Shown: positions 35,101 to 47,100 of the stretch, one piece after another | How positions within the stretch are numbered: the first letter of the stretch is position 1 | How the letters are laid out: every line of letters starts with the position of its first letter | Origin: Semisulcospira habei | Lineage: Eukaryota > Mollusca > Gastropoda > Semisulcospiridae | NCBI GenBank assembly: GCA_036245525.1 | Contig: BTPG01000001.1 | Coordinates: 181,390,671-181,454,670, forward strand | Direction: 5' to 3' | Length of the DNA: 64,000 nucleotides | The notes under the pieces: model-generated | Database searches by the model: none | The model's input: the letters and a program-made list of their open reading frames with translations, nothing else | Told to the model about the DNA's origin: nothing | Translations under genes and position numbers: made by a program

Positions 35101-38100
35101 TTGACTTTGTCAACAAAGAGGGCACTGTAGATCAGCTGATCAGTCTTCTGATGAAAGACTTACTTACTTACTTACGCCTGTCACCCCTACCCGGGTATAG
35201 GCCGTCGACGAGAGACCTCCAGCAACTCCTGTCCTGTGCTTCTCCTTCGATTCTACTCCAGGTGGTACCCAGTCTCTTGATGTCTGCTTGGAGGTCTCGA
35301 CGCCAGGAGTTTCTCGGCCTACCTCTTTTCCTCTTTCCCTAGGGGTTCCATGACAATGCCTGCCTAGTGATACTGGAAGCTGGCTTTCTCAGACTGTGAC
35401 CGATCCATCCCCATCTTCTTCGCCCAATTTCATTCTCTGCTGTTATCTGCTCTGTTCTCTCCCAGAGTCTGACGTTGCTGATCTTCTCTGGCCAGTGGAT
35501 TTTCAAAATTCTTCTAAGGCAACTGTTCATGAAGGTCTGTACTCTGTTGACTGTGGTTTTTGTCAATCTCCAAGTCTCTGCTCCATATAGGAGAACTGCT
35601 TTTACATTGGAGTTGAAAATCCGGACTTTGGTGTGTTGTGACAGCTCTCTGGAACTCCACACTTTTTTCAACTGGAGAAAGGCTGCTCTGGCTTTACCGA
35701 TTCGTGCTCTGACATCTGCATCAGTGCCGCCTTTTTTGTCTATGATGCTCCTGAGATAGGTGAAGGACTCCACCTCCTCCAATGGGGTACTTACTTACTT
35801 ACTTACGCCTGTCACCCCTACCCGGGTATAGGCCATCGACGAGAGACCTCCAGCAACTCCTGTCCTGTGCTTCTCCTTCGATTCTACTCCAGGTGGTTCC
35901 CAGTTTCTTGATGTCAGCTTGGAGGTCTCGACGCCAGGAGTTTCTCGGCCTACCTCTTTTCCTCTTTCCCTGGGGGTTCCATGACAATGCCTGCCTAGTG
36001 ATACTGGAAGCTGGCTTTCTCAGACTGTGACCGATACATCCCCATCTTCTTCGCCCAATTTCATTCTCTGCTGTTATCTGCGCTGTTCTCTCCCAGAGTC
36101 TGACGTTGCTGATCTTCTCTGGCCAGTGGATTTTCAAAATTCTTCTAAGGCAACTGTTCATGAAGGTCTGTACTCTGTTGACTGTGGTTTTTGTCAATCT
36201 CCAAGTCTCTGCTCCATATAGGAGAACTGCTTTTACATTGGAGTTGAAAATCCGGACTTTGGTGTGTTGTCAGCGAACTCCACACTTTTTCAACTGGAGA
36301 AAGGCTGCTCTGGCTTTACCGATTCGTGCTCTGACATCTGCATCAGTGCCGCCTTTTTTGTCTATGATGCTCCCGAGATAGGTGAAGGACTCCACCTCCT
36401 CCAACGGGGTGCCAGCAAGGAAGACTGGTTCTTCCTGGTTGCGTTCAGCCTCATTGTCTTTGTTTTCTGTTTGTGAATGGTGAGGCCCACTTGGACGAGA
36501 TGTCAGCAAGCCTCGTGGTCTTGTCCTGCATTTGTTGATGAGTGTGGGACAGTAATGCCAAGTCGTCTGCAAAATCGAGGTCGTCAAGCTGTGTCCACAG
36601 TGTCCACTGTATTCCACTTCGTCTGTGCTCTGTGGTCATCTTCATGACCCAGTCTATGGCCAGTAGGAAGAGGAACGGAGACAGCAGACACCCCTGCCTG
36701 ACACCAGTTCTGACCTGGAGCTCTCTGGTGAACTGCCCTTCGTGGATCACGCGACATGTCATGCCATCATAGCTGCTCTTGATCAGGCGGACGAGCTTTG
36801 TGGGTACACCGTAGTGTCGTAGGAGTTTCCACAGAGTCTCTCGGTCCACGCTGTCAAATGCTTTCTCATAATCCACAAAGTTGACGTACAGCGGGGAGCT
36901 CCACTCCAGAGACTGTTCCACGATGATGCGGAGAGTGGCGATCTGGTCTGTACATGATCGGTTCTTCCTGAATCCTGCTTGCTGGTCTCTCAGCTGGGGG
37001 TCAACGGAGCTCTTCATTCTCTCTAGGATGATCCTGTTGAAGACCTTTCCTGGTACTGACAGCAAGGTGATTCCTCTGTAGTTGGAACACTTGCTGAGGT
37101 CGCCTTTCTTGGGAAGCTTGATTAGGTACCCCTCCTTCCAGTCAGCCGGCATCACCTCCTCTTCCCAGATCTTTCCAAACAGTGGGTACAGCATCTCAAC
37201 TGTTGTCTCTAGGTCTGCTTTCAGAGACTCCGCTGGGATGCCATCTGGCCCTGCTGCTTTGCCATTCTTCAAAAATGCCACTGCTTTTCTGATCTCTTCC
37301 CGGCTGGGTCTGTCACAGCTGATGGGTAGGTCGGTCTCTGCCGGCTGGATGTCGGGGGGGGGGGGGGGGGGGGGGGGCTAGGTCTGTTCAGTAACTCTTC
37401 AAAATACTCGGCCCATCTGTTGAGTTGGTCTGCTCTGTCTGCAATAGGCTTGCCTTCTTTGTCTTTTACTGGTCTTTCTGTATGGCCATACTTACCCGAC
37501 AATCTTCTGGTAATGTCGTAGAGCTGTTTCATGTTGCCGCTGCCTGCTGCCTTTTCTGCCTCTGCTGCCAGGCTGTCTGTGTAGGCCCTCTTGTCTGCCC
37601 TGATACTCCTCTTCACCTCGCGGTTGGCTTCCGAGTATTCCCCCTGTGCCCTTACTTTGGCTGCTCTCGTGGGACTGTTGTTGACCGCTGCTTTCTTCTG
37701 CTTCCTCGCTTCTATCTTCTTCAAGGTCTGTGCCGACAGCCAGTCCTTGTGGTGGTGTTTCCTGAACCCTACAGTGTCTTTGCAGGTTGAGTTCAGCGCC
37801 TCTCTAACTGCCTTCCACTGCTGCTCTGTGGTGACCGCCTCCTCTTCATTTACTAGCTCCTGTAGCGCTTGAAACCGGTTGGACAGCACCAGTTTGAACT
37901 CTTCTCTAACTCTCAGGAGGCCTACATTATAGCGCTGTCTTCTTCTTGTCTCTGTGCGGCTTTTCTTTAGCTTGAGCTTCATTCTTAAGGTAAGCAGATG
38001 GTGGTCTGAGGCGACATCTGCTCCCCTCCTCACTCGAACATCTTGAAGGGATCTTCTAAATTTCTTGCTAATGCAGATATGGTCTATTTGGTTCTCTGTT

Positions 38101-41100
38101 GTATGGTCAGGTGAGACCCAAGTTGCTTTGTGTATTCTTCTGTGTGGGAAGATGCTGCCTCCAATGATAAGTCGGTTTAGAGCACAAAAGTCTACAAACC
38201 TCTCCCCGTTCTCACTCATCTCCGAGCCTAGTCCCTGTCTCCCCATCACCTCTTCGTATCCGGTGTTGTCCTCCCCTATTTTGGCATTAAAATCGCCCAT
38301 GACGATGGTGATGTCTCGCTCCGCACATTTGTCCACGGCACTCTGGAGTCGGTCGTAGAACTCTTGTTTCTCTTCCTCGTCACTGTCATTGGTGGGCGCA
38401 TAACACTGGATGACGTTCAGCTTGAGCTTTTTCTTGGTTCTAAAGGCTGCTGTTATAATTCTTGGCCCAAGAGGTTCCCAGCCCATCAGCGCTCTCTGTG
38501 CCACTGGTGACAGCATGAGTGCTACTCCTTCTGTATGGGGGGCATTCTCCTCTTCATGACCTGAATACAGAATCATCTCCCCACTTAACAGCCTTTTCTG
38601 GCCAGACTGCGTCCATCTGGCTTCACTGATGCCTAGCAGGGAAAGGTTGTACTTTTGCATTTCCGCTGCTATCTGGGCGGCCTTGCCGCTCTGGTACATG
38701 GTCTTGACGTTCCATGTGCCCATGGTTGTATCCCTGGATAGAGAGAGGCGGCTCGGTCCTGTGGCTTCCGAAGACTTCCGGCTTTCACCACAGGACGTCA
38801 TAAGTCTTCTAGTAGAAGAACCTTCCTCCTCCAGGAAAGGAATTACTGTTAGTCTTTTCGTCGGCGTTTTTGTAGCTATTTCCTTTTTTGCAGGGTGGGG
38901 AAGCTACCCCCACGCCCAACCCCCTTACTAGGAGGACCAGGGGTTTTCTGTCGGGGTCACCTTCCCTTAGACCATGTTGGTTCACGGCACCTTATTTCAT
39001 TCGGTGCACCCCTCTCACGAGGGACCCCCTATCCACCACCCAGGGGACGCGCCTCAACGCCGTATGGTCCCAGCGCGAGGTCTGATGAAAGAACTGGAGT
39101 TGTTTTCCAAGCATTTGTTTGTTTTCCGGTGGCAGCACAACCAATTCAAAACTTGCAAGGCAGCTATTAGCAACTGTCCCCAGCTTGCACTGGTGGTGTT
39201 AGACTTTGCGGAAAATTTTCTTTGCAAATACCATGTTCTTCATTTTATACCAATGAAACTACACTTTGTTCTCTATCACATTTATTTATCCAAAAACATG
39301 AAATCCAGTTGAGTTTTAAACTATTTTTTAGACCATTTTCTCCCTTCTGTATTTGTTGCCAGTAATTTTAACCACATCTCCAACTTAATCCACATCCTGA
39401 GAAAGTCTTGTTGCTGTCAGGATGTTAAGCAATGTACAACCATCCAACTTAATCCCAAATACATTTTTTTGACATGGATTATCAGCTACATACATCCTGT
39501 TTTTGTCCATACTGAACGTGTCACAATCAACACGCATTTTCCATTTATGGGTTATTTTTTACCAATGCACCAATTCATTTCTGAGTGTAACATTGACCTA
39601 GTCTAGTATCTCGACGTTTGTGATGCTTGTCTTCAAAATGTGTCCTGGTGATAAAGTGATTTTCTTCATTTCAGTTTCGAGACTGTCCATCATGGGGTTT
39701 GTCACGATCAACACACTATTTTTGTTTCAGAGCAAATGCTTGTTTGGTGTTGATCAGTGTTGCAGTCAATTCTTATAGAGGGAGTTCCACTGAATAAAAT
39801 CTAGATTGTTTTGGACATCTGTGTTGGTTCTGTTCTCTGATTACTTAATTTATTAATGCTGTTTTGTGTCGGACGTGACAACGGACAAAGTGATAATTGC
39901 TTTTTACACTGATAGACACTTTAAAATGAGTTTGAATTGATTCATTTCACCATATTAGTGTGTTCTGTCAAATACCAACTCTCCGTCCAGTTCTACCTTT
40001 TATATGAGTGTTTCTTCCTCAAGACTTTGTCTGTTGTCACGCGTGACACATTCCACTTGGCGAGCATAATCATCAAATATCTTTAAAACTATACACTGCA
40101 CTGTCTTTTCACCTGCTTTTCCATATAATAGATACATTAAAGTGTTCAAACACACAGATTACATAAGTGTATTTCCAATTTGACTTTAGCACCTTCATGT
40201 CCTATTTCTGTTGTCACCTTTTGACACTGTCTCCTATAAACTGCGTGCCATAAAAAAAAAAACAAGACAAACATTTCCCGGTCGATGTTTTGCAAACGGC
40301 TTCAAATTTTTAATTCTGTTTTCGACAAAGTCTTTTTATTCCTCTTTACAGTACTCTCAACTGCATGTTTGTGCGTTGTGTAGTCTTTACGCTATGATCC
40401 GGTAAAGTTGCCTAGCCCCAAAATAAAAAATCACAAGGCGGGCATTTCTCGGCAATTTGCCCTGTTTCAGCCCTCATCTCATGTTTGGTCAGACACTCTG
40501 AAAATCGGATAACACCATTTTAAACTGCGTTCGTTTTTCTTGAAAACCTGAAGATGGGGAATCATTTCAGCGGGAAAAAAAAATTGTGTGGCCTTTTCCA
40601 TCCGTAAAAACATCGGATATGTAACGTTCAGCCGTAGATACCTCGCACCTGAGGGTACTCAGCCTAATGTTTTTCAGGCATGGGAATTGTCCGCCTAAAG
40701 GCAAATTTCCACTGAAATGATATTGCTCAGCCGCCCCAAAAAAGAATTGTCCGCCCCCCAAAAAAAATTGGGGTGCAAAAAGTAACTGAGCACCGATCAT
40801 TATACACTGCGAGGCATTCGTTCAAGTGATATGCCGCCCGCTAGAGTTACGCGTCGCCTATTGTGGCTGTAACACAGTCGTTACTTTACCGTACAAGCGG
40901 GCAATACAACACTGAATGCACTCTTTTCATGCTCGCTTCCCGTCTTATGCACTGTACGTGTGGGGAAAATGGCGGTATTGCACAGATTTTAATATAGATT
41001 TTAAAATTTCCCGGGGGGGGCATGCCCCCGGACCCCCCCTAGTTTCAGACTTTTTCACTTTTCTAATTCCCATGCCTGGTTTTCTGCACTTGTTGCCAAA

Positions 41101-44100
41101 ACAATCATTTCCATTCAGCTGTCCACAAGACAGGTGGATTTTGAGTGAAAAATGGGGATGTCATTGTCACAAGTACGCGCCTACCTTCTAAACGTAATTA
41201 ATTTGATTGCCTTGATTACTTTCTGGTGGTCTGTTTGCGTCAGTCTGTGTGTGCATGCATGCGTACGTGCTTATTTGTTTTCTGTTGTTCATTTGTTATG
41301 TCTGTATTCTCATAATGTAACAATTTGAATGTGTGTGTGTGTGGGTGCATGTTTATTGGGTCAAGATTCAATACATGCATATTTTTAAGGATTAGCTTTT
41401 GTAAACAAAAATGGCCTGTTTGTTTGTTTGTTAAATTATTAGTCACTTTCGACCATACACACCATCAAGTTAAATAAATGAAAGGCTCAACTTTTAAGTG
41501 TAAACGGTGTTTACTAGCAACAACAAGGACCCCAACACCCCCCCCCCCCCCCCCCTCCAAAAAAAAGCTGCAAAATCATAGCTTAAACAAAGATTTTATT
41601 CACTGCATTAATCTCAAAAGACAAAACCATCCACACACACACAAAAAGGAGAAGGGGGGGGGGGGTAACAAAATTTCAGAATCGCTTGAAAGAGACCAGT
41701 CAATAAAATGAATTCCTGCTTAGTAGCATGTGTGTCCTCCACGAGCTGCTATCACTGACAAACATGGCGCCTCTCAGAGTGGATCAGGTGTGTAATGCTC
41801 TGTTGTGGAATGGCGTTCCATTCTCTGATCAGGGCAGCCTCCAGCTGTTGGAGATTCGCGGGCGGAACTGGCAGGAACCTGTTGCGCAGCGATGTGTTGA
41901 TAATGTACCGGTCTTGGCGTCTGGTGGTTATGCGAGGGCGTCCACTTCTTTGTCCATCTTTCACGCCACCAGTCTGATTAAATCTGTGAAGCAGCATGTA
42001 AATGATCTGGCAACGTTGAAAATGAAATGAAACTTTATTTCTCAAGGATAAATGATTAGGTACAAAGAAGACTTGTTTTCAATTTTGTCCTTGCTCACAC
42101 AGATACACTCACACATGCGTGGGCGCATACACACACACGCATGCGCAAATACAAACATTAATCTAAAAGTAAAAATTAGCAAAAACCAGCAATGGTGCAC
42201 AACATATTAAAAACAAAAATCACACATACAAAAACATCAGCCACAGATTTAAAAAAAAAAGAAGAAAACATGGTGTGTATTGGTGTAAAAAATGGTTAGT
42301 ATCAGTATTTACATGTACCTATCGTCTGTGAAACCAGCATTAACCCAATCACTGCCGAGAAAAAGTGAACACCGAGGTATAGATCCTTCATGAGGAATCG
42401 ATCCTTCAAGAGGTCTAGATCCTTCATGAGGTATAGATCCCTGCCACTGTGAGGGCTCATTATGATCTGTGCCTCTTGCTGAGACCACTTTTTAACCATG
42501 TTCCTTGGACAGCTTTTGCTTTTGGACGTTGAATAATCGTAGAAACAAAATGTACGTTCAGTGGCAGGAAAGCGGTTAAATTGGCATGCTGATTCACGCG
42601 ACTCGGTCAGTCGTGACAATACTGTAGATTGTGCATGAAATGCATCGAACTAAACAAAGAAATAGCAGCACCACAGATTTCACCAAAATTACAAGAAAAC
42701 TGAAACACGCACGGACATTCAGCTTTACCACATTATGTAAACAAAAGATGACTCAGAAACATAAAACAAAGAAAACGACAACAACAAATAAACACTTATT
42801 TATAAATGGTCACCCCAGCACAAACACGTACGCAAACAGACCACCAGCAAGAAATCAAGGCAATCAATTATACGTTTGGAGGGTAGGTGTATATCTGTGA
42901 CAACGACACCCCCATTTTTCACTCAAAATCCACCTGTCTTGTTGCTGAAATCATTCCCTATCTTCAGGTTTTCAAGAAAAAATGAACGCAGTTTAAAATG
43001 GTGTTATCCTATTTTCAGAGTGTCTGACCAAACATGAGATGTGGGCTAAAATAGGGCAACACGCCGAGAAATGTCCGTCTTGTGATTTTTTATTTTGGGG
43101 TTAGGTAACTTTACCAGGTCATAGCATAACGACTACACAATGCACAAACATGCAGTTGAGAGTACTGTAAAGAGGAATAAAAAGACTTTTCTTTGACAAA
43201 AACAGAATTAAAAATGTTAAGCCATTTGCAAAACATCGACTGGCAAATGTTTGTCTTGTTTTTTATGGCGCGCAGTGTTCTGTTAACCTTTTAACTACCA
43301 TTCCGCCCGGTTCCGCCTTTGAAATATCACTCCATGTAAGACCGTTCCGCCCGGTTCCGCCTTTGAAATATCACTCCATGTAAGACCGTTCCGCCCGGTT
43401 CCACCTTTGAAATATCACTCCATGTAAGACCGTTCCGCCTTTGAAATATCACTCCATGTAAGACCGTTCCGCCTTTGAAATATCACTCCATGTAAGACCG
43501 TTCCGCCCGGTCCCGCCTTTGAAATATCAGTCCATGTAAGACTGTTCCGCCCGGTTCCGCCTTTGAAATATCACTCTATGTAAGACCGTTTCGCCCGGTT
43601 CCGCCTTTGAAATATCACTCCATGTAAGACCGTTCCGCCCGGTTCCGCCTTTGAAATATCACTCCATGTAAGACCGTTCCGCCCGGTTCCGCCTTTGAAA
43701 TATCACTCCATGTAAGACCGTTCCGCCCGGTTCCGCCTTTGAAATATCACTCCATGTAAGACCGTTCCGCCTGGTTCTGCCTTTGAAATATCACTCCATG
43801 TAAGACCGTTCCGCCCGGTTCCGCCTTTGAAATATCACTCCATGTAAGACCGTGCCGCCCGGTTCCGCCTTTGAAATATCACTCCATGTAAGACCGTTCC
43901 GCCTTTGAAATATCACTCCATGTAAGACCGTTCCGCCCGGTTCTGCCTTTGAAATATCACTCCATGTAAGACCGTTCCGCTCGGTTCCGCCTTTGAAATA
44001 TCACTCCATGTAAGACCGTTCCGCCTTTGAAATATCACTCCATGTAAGACCGTGCCGCCCGGTTCCGCCTTTGAAATATCACTCCATGTAAGACCGTTCC

Positions 44101-47100
44101 GCCCGGTTCCGCCTTTAAATTATCACTCCATGTAAGACCGTACCGCCCCATTCCGCCCGTATATACCTACTTTCAGTTTCGACTCCGGTTCATTTCGCAC
44201 CCATTCCAACTTTTAATTAAGTCAATGCATTGTGGGATATGCCTACTTCCGTTTCAGCTACATGTGGGTGCTTTTCAAGTTTGTTTTGAATCAAAAGTTG
44301 GGTGATTTTCGAGCCTTGTTTTGCTTACAATGTGAATTGATCATGGAGAGCGACAGCGACCCTTACAGCATTACTGGATGAAATTTATTCAAATCCTGTC
44401 AGAGAAGATGACTCCGAATCGGACTTCAGCGTTAGTTCCGTGCACATTGAAAATTTTACCAATTTTGAGTCCAATTTCAACGATGAAGAGGAGCTACCTG
44501 TTCATACTGTGTAATGCGGCAGATGACTGACCTGTGTAGTAATGGCCACGTGATGGTTTGGACCAATGTTGAGTTTCTTTGACATTGAAGAATATTTTTC
44601 TCATATTTTCTTCAGATGGAATTATGTCAAAAACTTTGAAATTGAATACAGTTCTGAAACCTACTTGACTTGTTTGTCACCTGTGGGTATGTCATGAGAT
44701 ATATGTACGTGATCAGTATGATGTAATGAGTAGAGTGGTTACCTGTGGAGACTTCCTGACTGCCACTGGTATGTTTCTAATCAGTTTTGTTGTTTTCTGG
44801 ATTGAATTTCTGACAGAGGTATGGTTTGGCACCTGTTACTGAGATATATGACAGGTAAACAGAGACTGTGGCACACGGACACTTAAAATGACAAAAGTAT
44901 GATATACTGTATGTATTTTCCAACATCATGTCAAAATTTGGTACATTTTGAAGCAGAATTAACATCATACCTACAGTTTGAAATATGTATCCCCTTTTTT
45001 TTTACTTGATTTGAATGAAAAAAGTTAGACACAGGGCAATTTGTAGGGATATAAGTTGGTAGCTATCATATATACTATTAACATACTAATCATACTTTGA
45101 TGGTCAGTGTTGCAGTTGCTCTTTTCTCTGGCAGCTACAGTGTGTATCAGTTTGGTCCAGACTAAATTGGCTGGCGTTCAGTCCAGATTGCGTGTTACTT
45201 TCATGACGTTGATTTATTAGGTTTTTTGCCTCGCGTGCGCAGCAAAAGTAAGTCCGTGTTCTTGGCCAGTGGTCATCTGGCCACATCAACCCATTGTATC
45301 CTGAGGTTGACTTTTTAAAATTTGCTTATTGTCCTATGAAGGTTACACTACAGATGAGGAGATAGATCAGCCATTTTAGTTCAAGGATGGTGGCAGAATA
45401 GCTTGGCGCCTAAGGCGCCAAGCTATTCTGGCACCACCCTTGACCTTTAATAGTCACATTAATTTCAAGTGTGAGTGTATCGGGATGAAAAGGGTTAACC
45501 CATCCGTTGACATTTCTCTATTCAAGCCACAGTCTTCAAACTTGACCCCAGGATACTCTGTGTAAAGACCTTTCTAAGCATGCCAATTCCAGGGACGTCT
45601 CAAAGGTCAAGGTCACACAGGATCAGGGAATTGCTCCAAAATAGTCCTATTCGGACAAAAAAAATTTTTTTTTTCAAATACTATTTACAACTTAAAACCC
45701 AAACTTGGTACAAACTTACCTGATAGTAAAACCTTTCAAAATATTATCATTTGGTTGACCCTTCAGAAAGGTTAAGGGTCACAAGCAATCAGTAAATATG
45801 TTTAAAAAAAACCCCATATGTTGGCAAAAGATTTTTTTTTTCTCCAAATATTATTCACAACTTCAAACCCAACCCAATCAAACGTGGTATAGAGATACTG
45901 GATGGTAAGAACGTTCTATGCATACTAATTTGGATGACCCCTTGGAAAGGTCAAGGGTCAAAAGAGATCAGGAAATAAATCAAATGGCCATTTTGGACAT
46001 TTTTTCTCTCTCAGTTACTGTTTACAACTTCCATTCAGTACCTGGTACAGAGATACCTGATGGTAGGACATTCTAATGTACAGTGGAGTCCAGTTAACAC
46101 GAACTCGCTTAACACGAATTTCCGGTTAACACGAACCACTTTTGCATTCCCGGCTGACGGCCTTCTTATTATGTATTAAAATTTCACTGATAACACGAAA
46201 TGCTTAACACGAAGCTGTTTTCGGTTTCCGACCAGAGCAATTTCACTATTATTCACCTGTTTAACACGAACACACATTCCAGTCTCAAACACCGAAAACC
46301 GATTCATGAAAGGGGCACTGCACGTGTCGCTCTCGTGCTGTAGTACACACGACGCATGAACGAACTCTAGCCTGTGATTGGCTGAATAGCCTTCAGTCGT
46401 TGTAATCCGTCTTCTCATTGGCTAGTGTTTCTGAACTGAATTCATGCATCATTCTTGTACCAACACTCCCTCAATTCAGTTAACTACCGATCACGGCTAC
46501 CCCCAAGGTAAAACAGAAGTCGACTACGCTTGAAGTGAAAAAACAAGATTAATGAGATCCACGATTGTCTCTCTACACGGGCTGTCAATAACGCAAGACC
46601 GACTTCGATCATGGCCCGTTTTTTAAATGACTTTGACTGTGTTGCTTTTACCGATGCCAGATGCCCGTGTTGCTTTTACTTTACTATGGATTTTACCTGA
46701 TGGATTTTACGTTAACTACGTGAGCTGTACACATCCTTGTGTTTTCCTAGCGAGCTGAACGTAATGTAAGCATATATAGTACAATAATGTGCACTTTTAA
46801 CCTCGTGCTCATTCATGCACGCATCTCTTACACACTTTTTCCTTGCCGGGAGGGCCGTGATCAATTTTGAGGCCATATTGTTTAACACGAAATACGGTTA
46901 ACACGAAGTGATTTTCCGTGTCCCCAGAAATTCGTGTTAAGCGGACTCCACTGTATATGACCCCGAGTAAAGGTCAAGGGTCATAAGAGATTGGCAAATG
47001 CAAAAAAATGTATTTTTTTGTTTTTAATCAGCATTTTGGCCCCACTTTCAACTGGCAGAAAGGTATCTGATTATAGAAAGGTACCTGATTATAGAAAGGC

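Larger units (their letters stand above)
32436..39235 (+). pseudogene. Transposase-like pseudogene, spliced-looking, split by an RTE
   Basis: A possible start ATGGCGACACCCAGG lies at 32436. Coding-like blocks follow: [20 protein letters not shown] near 33390 with an in-frame stop at 33519; [20 protein letters not shown] near 33835, bounded by plausible introns (33574-33740, 34004-34230); then [17 protein letters not shown] and a Cys-rich [17 protein letters not shown] near 34850. After the [18 protein letters not shown] and [16 protein letters not shown] at 39110-39230. The Asp in the DFAENF block recalls the first catalytic Asp of RNase H-fold transposases. I recall similar uncharacterised, multi-copy invertebrate proteins but cannot name the superfamily. 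Several stops and frameshifts make it dead. Confidence 0.6.
32318..40229 (+). mobile_element. Putative DNA transposon with repeated TGTCACRRTCGAC motifs at both ends
   Basis: Motif copies on the left: 32318, 32491, 32510, 32827, 32887, 32931, 33041, 33189. On the right: 39517, 39698, 39867, 40033, 40210. Typical copies are GATGTCACGGTCGACTC and GAGTCACAATCGACATT; orientation alternates. The coding pseudogene lies between. Clustered short motifs near both ends are what transposase-binding sites look like, but I could not define terminal inverted repeats or a target duplication, so limits are approximate. Confidence 0.5.
40240..43280. repeat. Large inverted repeat, arms about 350-450 bp
   Basis: Left arm 40240-40575 plus 41122-41190; right arm 42880-43275. 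Shared text includes TGCGTGCCATAAAA / TTTTATGGCGCGCA, AAAACATTTCCC-type sequence, CAACTGCATGTTTGTGCGTTG, TTTGGTCAGACACTCTGAAAAT and CAGGTGGATTTTGAGTG. The left arm has an insertion of about 540 bases that includes a MITE. The 1.7-kb interior holds a deleted Tc1. Confidence 0.82.

Noticed and set aside
37425..37872. Plus-strand frames opposite the RTE copy 2
   Set aside because: Shadows of the minus-strand RTE endonuclease/RT frame; no family resemblance.
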